Shown here piece after piece: positions 8,413-16,374 of a DNA stretch of 64,000 nucleotides. The stretch covers positions 372,001 to 436,000 of the forward strand of contig NZ_CP175563.1 of the NCBI RefSeq assembly GCF_046097065.1. The letters are read 5' to 3'. The stretch comes from Syntrophus buswellii (GTDB taxonomy: Bacteria > Desulfobacterota > Syntrophia > Syntrophales > Syntrophaceae). The notes beneath the pieces were generated by a model that saw nothing but the letters and a program-made list of their open reading frames with translations, did no database searches and was not told the DNA's origin. The position numbers and the translations under genes are program-made. Numbering within the stretch: the stretch's first letter is position 1; each line of letters begins with the position of its first letter.

Positions 8413-9645
8413 ATGAATGCAGGAGATACCGCCTGGGTCCTCATGTCCACGGTACTGGTTTTTGTTATGACGCCCGGCCTGGCCTTTTTCTATGGCGGGC
8501 TGGTGCGGCGGAAGAATGTTCTCTCCATTCTTATGCAGTGCTTTATCATCATGTGCGCCATCAGTCTGCAGTGGGTCCTTTATGGATATTCCCTGGCCTT
8601 TGGTCCCGATACGGGCTGGGGAATCATCGGCGGTCTGGACTGGGCGGGTCTGAAGGGGGTCGGGGGCGCTCCCAACGGGGATTATGCCGCCACCATTCCC
8701 CATCTCGTTTTTATGATCTTCCAGGCGATGTTCGCCATCATCACGCCGGCCTTGATTATCGGCGCCTTTGCGGAACGGGTGAAATTTTCCTCCTTTCTCG
8801 TACTGACGATCCTCTGGGCCACCCTGGTCTATGATCCCCTGGCCCACTGGGTCTGGAGTACGGGCGGCTGGATGAGAAGACTGGGCGCCCTTGATTTTGC
8901 GGGGGGAATCGTCGTTCATGTGAGTTCCGGCATATCCGCCCTGGTCATGGCGCTGCTGCTTGGAAAGCGGATCGGCTATGCCAGCGAACCCTTCCGGCCT
9001 CACAATCTGCCTTTCACGGTCCTGGGCGGCGCGCTGCTCTGGTTCGGCTGGTTCGGGTTCAATGCGGGAAGCGCCCTTGCCGCCAATGAGCTGGCGGCAA
9101 ATGCCTTCGTAACGACCAATACGGCAACGGCTGCGGCGGGTTTTGCCTGGGCCCTGATCGAATGGAGGATTCACGGCGCGCCCACCGTCCTCGGCACTGT
9201 GACGGGTGCGGTGGCGGGCCTGGTGGCCATCACCCCCGCCTGCGGCTTTGTTTCCCCCTTGAGCTCCATCGTCATCGGGGCGGCCGCCAGCGCGATCTGC
9301 TACATGGCCATTGCCGTCGTCAAGGCCAAACTGGGTTATGACGATTCCCTCGATGCCTTCGGCGTGCACGGGGTCGGCGGAGCCTGGGGCACGATCGCCA
9401 CGGGACTCTTGGCGGAGAAGGCGGTCAATTCCGCCGGTGCGGACGGCCTCTTTTTCGGCGGCCTCCATCAATTTCTCGTCCAGCTCGCGCTTGTGGGGGT
9501 TACCGTTCTTTACGCCGCTGTCGTCACCTTTGTTCTCTTCAAGGTCATCGACGCCCTGCTGGGCATGAAAGTGGACAAGAAGAGTGAAATCCTGGGGCTC
9601 GATCTGAGTCAGCAGTGCGAATCGGCCTACACGGTCGTAGAGTGA
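8413..9645 (+). CDS. amtB: Ammonium transporter AmtB
   Basis: The 410-residue protein has about eleven membrane helices and conducts ammonium/ammonia across the inner membrane. It starts without the cleaved signal seen in E. coli AmtB and opens directly with the first core helix (AWVLMSTVLVFVMTPGLAFFYGGLV). The pore twin histidines are present: one in GGIVVHVSSG and one in DAFGVHGVGG. The periplasmic binding Trp lies in HWVWSTGGWM. The C-terminal tail (about 25 residues) is the PII docking region. It is preceded by GAGGAGG and driven by a sigma-54 promoter. The PII gene starts 11 bases after its stop, the classical amtB-glnK pairing though in reversed order. Confidence 0.97.
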   Translation: MNAGDTAWVLMSTVLVFVMTPGLAFFYGGLVRRKNVLSILMQCFIIMCAISLQWVLYGYSLAFGPDTGWGIIGGLDWAGLKGVGGAPNGDYAATIPHLVFMIFQAMFAIITPALIIGAFAERVKFSSFLVLTILWATLVYDPLAHWVWSTGGWMRRLGALDFAGGIVVHVSSGISALVMALLLGKRIGYASEPFRPHNLPFTVLGGALLWFGWFGFNAGSALAANELAANAFVTTNTATAAAGFAWALIEWRIHGAPTVLGTVTGAVAGLVAITPACGFVSPLSSIVIGAAASAICYMAIAVVKAKLGYDDSLDAFGVHGVGGAWGTIATGLLAEKAVNSAGADGLFFGGLHQFLVQLALVGVTVLYAAVVTFVLFKVIDALLGMKVDKKSEILGLDLSQQCESAYTVVE

Positions 9646-9656
9646 GGAGAAAAACC

Positions 9657-9998
9657 ATGAAACTGATTGTGGCCATTATCCAGCCCCACAAGCTGGAGGA
9701 AGTGAAAGGTGCCCTGGAAGCCGTGAACGTGAACCTCATGACCGTTTCCAATGTTCTTGGTCAGGGGCGCCAGAAAGGATATACGGAGGTGTACCGGGGA
9801 ATGCGCGAGGCCGGCGGCCTGCTGCGGAAGGTGAGGCTGGACATCGCCGTCAACGAGGATTTTGTGGAAAAGACCATTCAGGCCATCGTTAAAGGCGCCC
9901 ACACCGGAGAGACCGGCGACGGGAAGATCTTTGTCCTGGACCTGCAGGAGTGCGTCCGGATCGGCACCGGGGAGCGGGGATCCGCAGCCATCGGTTAA
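9657..9998 (+). CDS. glnK: PII nitrogen regulatory protein, GlnK/GlnB type, lacking Tyr51
   Basis: The 113-residue PII trimer subunit binds ATP/ADP and 2-oxoglutarate and would block AmtB through its T-loop. The start ATG at 9657 follows GTGAGGAGAAAAACC. It aligns without gaps to E. coli GlnB over the first 60 residues. Kept are R38, Q39, K40, G41, Y46, R47 and K58, and later the GDGKIFV loop. At position 51, the uridylylated Tyr of enteric PII, this protein has Glu; the T-loop tip reads YRGMREAGGLL. R103 of the C-loop is replaced by Gly. Classical GlnD modification therefore looks impossible, and regulation would be by ligands alone. It is co-transcribed with amtB and ends at a strong terminator. 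Confidence 0.95.
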   Translation: MKLIVAIIQPHKLEEVKGALEAVNVNLMTVSNVLGQGRQKGYTEVYRGMREAGGLLRKVRLDIAVNEDFVEKTIQAIVKGAHTGETGDGKIFVLDLQECVRIGTGERGSAAIG

Positions 9999-10051
9999 AA
10001 AATTCATGGATGCCGCGGATTTTTCATCTCTTGCATCCGATTACATCAGGG

Positions 10052-10095
10052 GGCCCCGAATCCGCCGGTCTCTGCGGCGATTCGGGGCCATTTTT
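10052..10095 (+). terminator. Rho-independent terminator of amtB-glnK
   Basis: GC-rich hairpin with arms GGCCCCGAATC and GATTCGGGGCC, followed by A then TTTTT. It ends the amtB-PII operon and lies between that operon and the convergent regulator gene. Confidence 0.85.
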
Positions 10096-10118
10096 GTTCT
10101 AGAGGGGCGGCTCCACTT

Positions 10119-11477
10119 TTACATCATACCGTATTTTTTCAGCTTCTGGTGAAGGGTCCGCCGGGTGATTCCCAGCCGCCGTGACGCCTCGCTCTTGTTC
10201 CCGCCGGTTTCGTCCAGGGTTTTCAGAATGGTTGCCTTCTCAACGCTTTCAAGGGAGGACTTCCCGACTGCGGCCCCGTGTTGCTCTTCGCCGGGGTCGT
10301 TTTCCATGAGAACGGGAGAGAGGTCAGGCTCGTCGAGATAGTCCGACCGGGAAAGAACTACCCCGCGTTCAACGGTATTCATCAGTTCCCGCACATTGCC
10401 GGGCCAGGGGTAGCGGAGCATCCGGTCCAGGGCGCGAGGGGTGAATCCCTTGATCTCCTTGCGGTTTTTCTTGGCGAATTCCTTCAGAAAATGGACGGCC
10501 AAAAGGGGGATGTCCTCTTTGCGCTCGCGCAGGGGCGGAACCTGGAGGGTCACCACATTGAGCCGGTAGTAGAGGTCTTCCCGGAAGCGTCCGGCGGCGA
10601 TTTCCCGGACAAGGTCCCGGTTGGTGGCGGTAATAACCCGCACGTCGATGGGGATGACCTCCTCACCGCCGACCCGGGTGATTTCCCGTTCCTGGAGGAC
10701 CCGAAGCAGCTTCACCTGCATGGACAGGGACATCTCGCTCACCTCGTCGAGCAGGATGGTCCCGCTGTTGGCCTGGCGGAACTTTCCCTCCCTGCGGCGG
10801 TCAGCTCCGGTAAAGGAGCCCTTTTCATGGCCGAAGAGCTCTGATTCCAGCAGCGTTTCCGTAATGGCCGCGCAATTGATCTTGATGAAGGGCCCCTCCT
10901 TCCGCAGGCTGTTGTAATGGATGGCGGCTGCGATAATCTCCTTTCCGGTCCCTGATTCGCCGGTGATGAGAACCGTCGCCTCAGACGGGGCCACCTGGGC
11001 CGCCAGGTCGAGGAGCCTGGTCATGGCCTCGCTGCGACCGATGACATTGCGCCGGTCAAAGCGGAGTCCCAGGCGTTCCTTCAGGAGAAGATTTTCCTCC
11101 TTCAGGTGCGTGTGCTCCAGCCCCCGTTCCATAACAAGCCTCAGCTCGTCGAAGTCCAGGGGCTTGGTCAGGTAATCGTAGGCCCCCTTCTTGAGAGCTT
11201 CCACGGCGGTCTCCACCGAGGCATAGGCGGTCATGAGGATGATGGGGATGGCCGGATTGCGCCTGTGGATTTCCTCGAGGGCCTCGATTCCCGAAACCCG
11301 CACCATCCGGATATCCATGAGAACCAGGTCTACCGGGTGCCGATGGACGGCTTCAATGGCCGTCGCCCCGTCATCGGCTTCGGAAACGGCATATCCCCAG
11401 CCGGAGATCAGGGTCCTGAGCATGGTCCGGTGGGCAAAATCATCATCAACCACTAGAATTTCAATCTTCTTTTTCAT
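10119..11477 (-). CDS. Sigma-54-dependent response regulator, ZraR/NtrC family
   Basis: The 452-residue protein has three parts. The receiver (1-120) has the acidic pair DDD near residue 11, phospho-Asp in LVLMDIRM and Lys in TKPLDF. The AAA+ sigma-54 activation domain (about 145-370) has Walker A GESGTGKE, Walker B TILLDEVSEM and the sigma-contact loop GSFTGA, a Ser variant of GAFTGA. A Fis-type helix-turn-helix ends it (NKSEASRRLGITRRTLHQKLKKYG). Its start overlaps the end of the upstream kinase gene by four bases, so the pair is translationally coupled. A sigma-54 promoter in front of the divergent periplasmic gene is its most likely target, as in E. coli ZraPSR. Confidence 0.94.
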   Translation of the reverse strand: MKKKIEILVVDDDFAHRTMLRTLISGWGYAVSEADDGATAIEAVHRHPVDLVLMDIRMVRVSGIEALEEIHRRNPAIPIILMTAYASVETAVEALKKGAYDYLTKPLDFDELRLVMERGLEHTHLKEENLLLKERLGLRFDRRNVIGRSEAMTRLLDLAAQVAPSEATVLITGESGTGKEIIAAAIHYNSLRKEGPFIKINCAAITETLLESELFGHEKGSFTGADRRREGKFRQANSGTILLDEVSEMSLSMQVKLLRVLQEREITRVGGEEVIPIDVRVITATNRDLVREIAAGRFREDLYYRLNVVTLQVPPLRERKEDIPLLAVHFLKEFAKKNRKEIKGFTPRALDRMLRYPWPGNVRELMNTVERGVVLSRSDYLDEPDLSPVLMENDPGEEQHGAAVGKSSLESVEKATILKTLDETGGNKSEASRRLGITRRTLHQKLKKYGMM

Positions 11478-13285
11478 GAAGACAACTCCATTTCGATAGG
11501 TTCGGACGAAGCCTCTCGGCGGGGAAGAAGGACGGAAAATACCGTTCCCCTTCCGGGTTCACTGGAGACAAGGATCTCTCCGCCGTGAGCCTCGACGATT
11601 CGCTGGGCAATGGGCAATCCAAGGCCGGTTCCGGAAGGGCGGGTCGTGAAATACGGATCAAAGATCCGCCCCAGTTCCTCTTTGCCGATTCCCGTTCCCG
11701 TGTCGGAAACGTCCACCCGGACGGTTCGATCGCCAGACTGGACGACCCTGAGGGAAAGCGTTCCGCCCTTTTCCATGGCGTTGAGGGCATTGAGGGTCAG
11801 ATTGAGAAAGACCTGGGTCATACGGTCGCTGTCCAGAAGAAGATCGGGCACCGTGCGGCCGAAATCGGCTTCAAGGGACACCCCTTTCTCCCGGGCCTGG
11901 ACTTCTATCATTTTCAGGGCATGCCGGAGAATCGGTTCGATGGCCGCCTCCTTCCGGTTCAGGGTCAGGGGGCGGGAAAATTCCAGAAGCTGGCCGATCA
12001 CCCGGTTCAGCCGCTCCACCTCCTGGATCATAATGTCCGTCACCTGGAGATCCTCGGGATTGTCCCGGTAGCGCTCCCGCAGGTAAGTGGCAAATCCCTT
12101 GATGGAGCTCAGGGGGTTCCGGATTTCATGGGCCACGCCGGAAGCCAGGCTGCCGATGGCCGCCAGCCGACGGTTGTGCTCCAATTCCCTCTTGAGGTGC
12201 TGTACCTCCGTCAGATCCCGGAAGAGGATGGCATATCCGAAAAAATTCCCTTCGTCATCCTGAAGCCTTGTGGCGATGACGGACAGGGGGATCGTCCGTT
12301 CCCTGTTCACTGGGCATTCCGCTTCCCTTTCCAGGATCTGCTGAGCCTTGCCGAGGCCTTCGGTCGTTTCTGTAATGATATCAGGCAGGGCCTCCTCGGC
12401 TGTTCGCCCCAAAACATCCCCGGCCGGCAGCCCGAAAAGGGCTTCCGCCGTCTCGTTGAAGGCGATGATCCTTTTCCCGGGGTCCATGGCCACAAGCCCG
12501 ATGGGCATGTGATTCACCAGGCTGTCGGAGAAAGCCCTGGCCCGGGAAAGGGAGCCGCGCACCGAACGGTAGCCCTGTGCCAGGAGCAGGGAAACCATTC
12601 CGGCAAAGCCGATGAGAAGGAGCGATACGCCGGTTATAACGGCATTCCGGGTGTCCTGTCCCTGGGCTGCCAGGACGGGGCCCATGTCCAGCCCGACAAA
12701 GATTACATAGCCCCGGGGCTGGCCGGCATTTTCCGGGGCTCTGTCGTCAGCGCCCCTGCTGTCCGGAAGATCCGCCCGCTCCTGGAATCCCGGAAAAGGG
12801 CTTCCCGGGGAAGAAAGGCCCCGGTACACCTCAAAGGTATGGGTGCCCTGATCATCGGCGATCCGGCGCCAGGCTGCCGAAGTGCGTCGGGCGGCCGCCC
12901 TGAGATCCAGGTTCCAACCGTATATCTCTCCCACCATGGAAGGATCGCTGTCCGCCACGATGACCCCCTGCGTATCGGCGATGATGAGATAATCCACCCC
13001 CGGCTGGCGGGCCGTTTCGATCAGCAGCTTCTGAAGCTGGACGCTGCCCCACTCGAGGCCGGCCCCCGCTCGGGCGCCCGCCTCGAAGGAGCGTATCAGG
13101 GCCTCTCCCTTTTCAATCAGCAGGCGGGTGGTGAGTTCGTTCTCCCGGTGGATATTCCCCAGGGTGATGAAGGCGAAGATCGGAATCAAAACCAGGAGCG
13201 CCCCCAGGATGATCCACGGCGGGATCATCACCCAGAAATTCCTTAAAGAAGATCCGCTGCGAACCTTTTTCATGAGATTGTCCAT
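11474..13285 (-). CDS. Membrane sensor histidine kinase, ZraS/HydH-like
   Basis: Starting at the ATG of 13283-13285 gives 603 residues; a start 12 bases further in is equally possible, and the longer open frame to 13342 would run into the TGGATAC repeats. An N-terminal membrane helix (FWVMIPPWIILGALLVLIPIFAF) is followed by a periplasmic sensor region and a second helix (AVITGVSLLLIGFAGMVSLLL). Then come a PAS domain (HMPIGLVAMDPGKRIIAFN), a HisKA box with His in GVAHEIRNPLSSIKG, and HATPase_c with LTLNALNAM, DTGTGI and GTGLGLPI. This is the layout of ZraS/HydH, which sense metal or envelope stress and phosphorylate ZraR. It forms an operon with the regulator downstream. Confidence 0.92.
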   Translation of the reverse strand: MDNLMKKVRSGSSLRNFWVMIPPWIILGALLVLIPIFAFITLGNIHRENELTTRLLIEKGEALIRSFEAGARAGAGLEWGSVQLQKLLIETARQPGVDYLIIADTQGVIVADSDPSMVGEIYGWNLDLRAAARRTSAAWRRIADDQGTHTFEVYRGLSSPGSPFPGFQERADLPDSRGADDRAPENAGQPRGYVIFVGLDMGPVLAAQGQDTRNAVITGVSLLLIGFAGMVSLLLAQGYRSVRGSLSRARAFSDSLVNHMPIGLVAMDPGKRIIAFNETAEALFGLPAGDVLGRTAEEALPDIITETTEGLGKAQQILEREAECPVNRERTIPLSVIATRLQDDEGNFFGYAILFRDLTEVQHLKRELEHNRRLAAIGSLASGVAHEIRNPLSSIKGFATYLRERYRDNPEDLQVTDIMIQEVERLNRVIGQLLEFSRPLTLNRKEAAIEPILRHALKMIEVQAREKGVSLEADFGRTVPDLLLDSDRMTQVFLNLTLNALNAMEKGGTLSLRVVQSGDRTVRVDVSDTGTGIGKEELGRIFDPYFTTRPSGTGLGLPIAQRIVEAHGGEILVSSEPGRGTVFSVLLPRREASSEPIEMELSS

Positions 13286-13333
13286 CCATCGCACTCTGCT
13301 TTTTCGGGGCTGTTGATGCCCCGATGTCCTAAC

Positions 13334-13372
13334 TGGATACACACTGTTCAGCTGGATACCACAATTGGATAC
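13334..13372. repeat. Three TGGATAC direct repeats in the zraS-zraP intergenic region
   Basis: TGGATAC occurs at 13334-13340, 13353-13359 and 13366-13372, with spacings of 19 and 13 bases. The cluster lies about 95-133 bases upstream of the sigma-54 -24 element of the zraP-like gene. It also lies directly upstream of the kinase start. This is a reasonable place for enhancer binding by the ZraR-like regulator and for autoregulation; binding is inferred only. Confidence 0.45.
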
Positions 13373-13466
13373 TTTTTACCCATATTTTCTCTCCTTCATC
13401 GAAAGAGAAAAATTCATTTTCTTAATAATCCTTTAATATCAACAATATAGGCGTTTCTTTCTGTCC

Positions 13467-13482
13467 TGGCACAACTGTTGCC
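13467..13482 (+). promoter_or_regulatory. Sigma-54 promoter of the ZraP-like gene
   Basis: TGGCAC-AACTG-TTGCC matches the -24/-12 consensus in all but the last base. It lies about 45 bases before the start codon of the periplasmic protein gene, in the correct orientation. Confidence 0.85.
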
Positions 13483-13526
13483 ATTAAGGAGAGTAACGAA
13501 AACACATTTAGAAAGGAGAAATGACC

Positions 13527-14018
13527 ATGAAGAAATTATTGACGGTGATGGCCGTGTTGGTTCTTGCGGTTGCGGTTGCTGTGCCATCTTTTGCTTACAG
13601 GGGATGGCGGGGCCATGGAGACGGTCCTTGCGCAGATGTCACCAAAGTTCCGGGACTCAACCTGACGGTGGAACAGAAGGCCAAGCTGACGGACATGCAG
13701 GCCGCGCACTTGAAGGACATCAAGCCCCTCCGGGATCAGCTCTACAGCAAGAAGGGCGATTTGAGGCTCCTCTGGCTGGAAAAGAACCTGGATCAGGCCA
13801 AAATCACAGCCCTGGACAAGGAAATCCGGGCCATCAGGGATCAGATCCATGACAAGAGGACGAGCTATCAGTGGGCCGTCTATCAGCTGCTGACTCCGGA
13901 ACAGCGGGGCCAACTTGGGAACCTGGGTCGCAGAGGACCCTGCTTCGCCCCCGAACAGGGTCCGAGAATGGGTCCCGGAATGGGCTACGGTAACGGTCCC
14001 GGCATGATGGGCCGTTAG
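13527..14018 (+). CDS. Periplasmic Spy/CpxP/ZraP-family protein
   Basis: The 163-residue protein starts with a signal peptide (KKLLTVMAVLVLAVAVAVPSFA). The mature part is a charged helical hairpin typical of the heavy-metal-resistance/CpxP superfamily, with a late LTPEQRGQL (LTxxQ) motif. The C-terminal tail is rich in Gly and Met (GPRMGPGMGYGNGPGMMGR), and single Cys residues flank the helical core, which could bind metal. The second ATG at 13527 is chosen over 13521 because AGGAG lies only two bases before the first but eight before the second. With the divergent kinase/regulator pair this reproduces the ZraP-ZraSR arrangement. There ZraP is a zinc-binding periplasmic chaperone that represses its own system. 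Metal specificity here is not shown. Confidence 0.85.
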   Translation: MKKLLTVMAVLVLAVAVAVPSFAYRGWRGHGDGPCADVTKVPGLNLTVEQKAKLTDMQAAHLKDIKPLRDQLYSKKGDLRLLWLEKNLDQAKITALDKEIRAIRDQIHDKRTSYQWAVYQLLTPEQRGQLGNLGRRGPCFAPEQGPRMGPGMGYGNGPGMMGR

Positions 14019-14101
14019 GCGGGCCGGAACAGGCAAAAAAGCAAGCAGGCAGTCCACAGGGGCTGTTTTCGGGGGGGGCCGTCAGCGCCCTCCCCATAAC
14101 C

Positions 14102-14152
14102 ATGCGGGATCCTCCGGCAATGCGAATCGCCGCCGGGAGATCCCGCATTTTT
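14102..14152 (+). terminator. Rho-independent terminator after the ZraP-like gene
   Basis: Hairpin with arms ATGCGGGATC...CTCCGGC and GCCGGGAG...ATCCCGCAT (small mismatch inside), followed by TTTTT. Confidence 0.8.
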
Positions 14153-14205
14153 ATGACGGATGGGCGTTCGATTCCTCTCAAGGCAACCCACGGGTTTCCT
14201 GGGGG

Positions 14206-16140
14206 TTATATTTCCACCTGAGCGCCCAGTTCCACCACGCGGTTGACCGGCAGGTTGAAGTAGGAGGCAGGGGTTCCGGCGTTTCGGGACATGAAGGCAA
14301 AGAGCGATTTGCGCCAGAGCATCATTTTCGCCGTCCCGGTGGTGAGGAGCGATTCTCTGCCGAGATAGAAGGTCGTCGTCATGGGATCCGTCGCCAGCCC
14401 CTGGGCTGCGGCGATTTTCAGAAGTTTCGGCACATCGGGCTCCTGCATGAATCCGCAGACGGCCTCCAGGCGGTAAAATCCCTGGCCCAGATCTTCAACG
14501 GCGACGCGTTCCCGATCCGGAACCATGGGAACGCCTGTGGAACGGATGCTGAGGAGCACCACCTGCCCGTGCAGCATGTGGTTGTGCTTCACATGGTGCA
14601 GAAGGGTGGGCGGTATGCCCGCTGGAGAGATCGTCATGAAAATCGCCGTGCCCGGGACCCGGGGAAGCTTGTGCTTCGCAACCTCTTCAAGAAAAATGTC
14701 CACCGGCAGTCTTTCCCCCTGAAGCTTATGGTTCAACTCCTCCCTTCCTCTGCGCCAGGTGGTCATCACGGTCGTTATGATCAGCGCCGCCAGAAGGGTG
14801 AACCACCCCCCGTCGACAATTTTCAGAAAATTGGCCCCCAGATAGGAAAGATCGAAGACAAGAAAGGTGGCCACCAGGGGAATGGCCTTCCAGAGGGGCC
14901 ATTTCCGGTTGTAGACCAGGACCAGGAAGAACAGGAACGAGGAGATCGTCATCGTGCCGGTCACGGAAAGGCCATAGGCCCCTGCCAGTCCGCTGGATGC
15001 GCCGAAACCGAGAACGACGCCGATGCAGCTGATCATGAGCGCATAGTTGACGAAGGGGATGTAGATCTGCCCCTCCATCTCGCTGGAGGTGTGAACGATC
15101 CTGATGCGGGGAAGAAATCCCAGCTGTATGCCCTGCTGGGTGATGGAAAAGACCCCGGAAATCAGGGCCTGCGAAGCGATCACGGCGGCAACCGTCGCCA
15201 GGCCGACCATCGGATAGAGCAGGGGTTCGGGAACGACGCCGTAAAAGGGGTTGACTTTCATTTCCGGGTGATGAAGAAGGAGCGCTCCCTGGCCGAAGTA
15301 GTTGAGCAGCAGGGCCGGGTAGGCGATGGCGAGCCAGGAGAAGCGGATGGCGCTGCGTCCGAAATGGCCCAGGTCCGCGTAAAGGGCCTCTCCACCGGTA
15401 AAGCAGAGGACCACGGAGCCGAGCACAAGAAATCCATGGAAATGATTCTGTAAAAAAAAGTTGAAGGCAAAAATCGGGTTCACCGCGGAAAGCACCCGGG
15501 GCTCGTGAAGAATCTGCACGAAGCCCAGGCAACTCAAGGCGGCAAACCACAGAAGCATGATCGGACCGAAAACGATACCGATGTCCGCCGTGCCCCGGCG
15601 CTGCACGAGAAAGAGCCCGAGGAGGATTGCGCAGGTCAGGGGAACCACCATCGGTTTTGCCGCCTCGGTCGCCACCTCGAGGCCCTCGATTGCGGAAAGG
15701 ACGGAGATGGCCGGGGTGATGATCCCCTCGCCGCAGAGAAGCCCCGCTCCCAGAATGCCCGCCAGCATCACGAGGGCATGTTGCCCGGATGAAATATTGC
15801 TCGACGGTCTGGGGATCAGGCCGAGGAGGGCAAAAATCCCGCCTTCTCCCCGGTTATCCGCCCTCATGATGAAAACCACGTACTTGATGCTGATGACCAT
15901 GGTCATCGACCAGAAGATCAGGGAAAGCGTTCCCATGAGATTGGTGTGGGAAAGGCTGATCGCGTGCGTCCCATAGAAGCACTCCCGGACGGTGTAAAGC
16001 GGGCTGGTTCCCAGGTCGCCGAAGACAACGCCCAGGGCGCCGAGGGCGAGGAGAAGAAATTTCCCCTTCTGGTGGTTTTGGGAATTGATGTTCGAATTCT
16101 GTGAGGCCTGCGGTTGGCCTTCGTCAGGTTGATTTTCCAA
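14206..16140 (-). CDS. kup: Kup-family potassium transporter
   Basis: The 644-residue protein fits the KUP/HAK/KT K+:H+ symporter family (E. coli Kup has 622 residues). It has the signature GDLGTSPLYTVRECFYG in the first helix, about twelve membrane helices, and a cytoplasmic C-terminal domain of about 170 residues. The start is TTG at 16138-16140, with AAGGGGGG ten bases upstream; the first residues (ENQPDEGQPQ) are a soluble polar leader. A c-di-AMP riboswitch sits in its leader, so high c-di-AMP should lower expression, as for Bacillus K+ importers. Imports K+ as the first osmotic response. Confidence 0.96.
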   Translation of the reverse strand: MENQPDEGQPQASQNSNINSQNHQKGKFLLLALGALGVVFGDLGTSPLYTVRECFYGTHAISLSHTNLMGTLSLIFWSMTMVISIKYVVFIMRADNRGEGGIFALLGLIPRPSSNISSGQHALVMLAGILGAGLLCGEGIITPAISVLSAIEGLEVATEAAKPMVVPLTCAILLGLFLVQRRGTADIGIVFGPIMLLWFAALSCLGFVQILHEPRVLSAVNPIFAFNFFLQNHFHGFLVLGSVVLCFTGGEALYADLGHFGRSAIRFSWLAIAYPALLLNYFGQGALLLHHPEMKVNPFYGVVPEPLLYPMVGLATVAAVIASQALISGVFSITQQGIQLGFLPRIRIVHTSSEMEGQIYIPFVNYALMISCIGVVLGFGASSGLAGAYGLSVTGTMTISSFLFFLVLVYNRKWPLWKAIPLVATFLVFDLSYLGANFLKIVDGGWFTLLAALIITTVMTTWRRGREELNHKLQGERLPVDIFLEEVAKHKLPRVPGTAIFMTISPAGIPPTLLHHVKHNHMLHGQVVLLSIRSTGVPMVPDRERVAVEDLGQGFYRLEAVCGFMQEPDVPKLLKIAAAQGLATDPMTTTFYLGRESLLTTGTAKMMLWRKSLFAFMSRNAGTPASYFNLPVNRVVELGAQVEI

Positions 16141-16203
16141 AGATTGGGCACCCCCCTTAAATTCAACAGGAACTTGGAGGAGCAGATCCCGATGAATGAT
16201 GGG

Positions 16204-16337
16204 GAAGGTCTCCTCAACGACGCCTGCGGGGTTAGCTGACGGGCTCGGGCCGAAGAGGATGCCCTACACCTTATGTGTGGTGATACGCCCCGGAAAAAAT
16301 GGGTCCCCCGCTCCTCAACATCTGAGAATTAAGCGGC
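16204..16337 (-). promoter_or_regulatory. c-di-AMP riboswitch (ydaO/yuaA type) in the kup leader
   Basis: Read on the minus strand the leader shows the conserved blocks of this class in order. These are CGCTTAATTCTC, then GAGCGGGGGACCCA, then GGGGCGTATCACC, a variable hairpin, TAGGG, and the hallmark GAGCCCGTCAGCTAAC followed by CCCGCAGGCGTC. It ends about 65 bases before the kup start. No terminator with a U-run is visible after it, so control may be at translation or by a less obvious terminator. In characterised cases, ligand binding turns the downstream K+ or cell-wall gene off. Confidence 0.93.
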
Positions 16338-16374
16338 ACTTCATAAATCACTATAAACGCTTATTGTCAAGAAA

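Noticed and set aside
11585..13246. 553-codon open frame antisense to the ZraS-like kinase
   Set aside because: No ribosome site or family features; the opposite strand is a clear histidine kinase.
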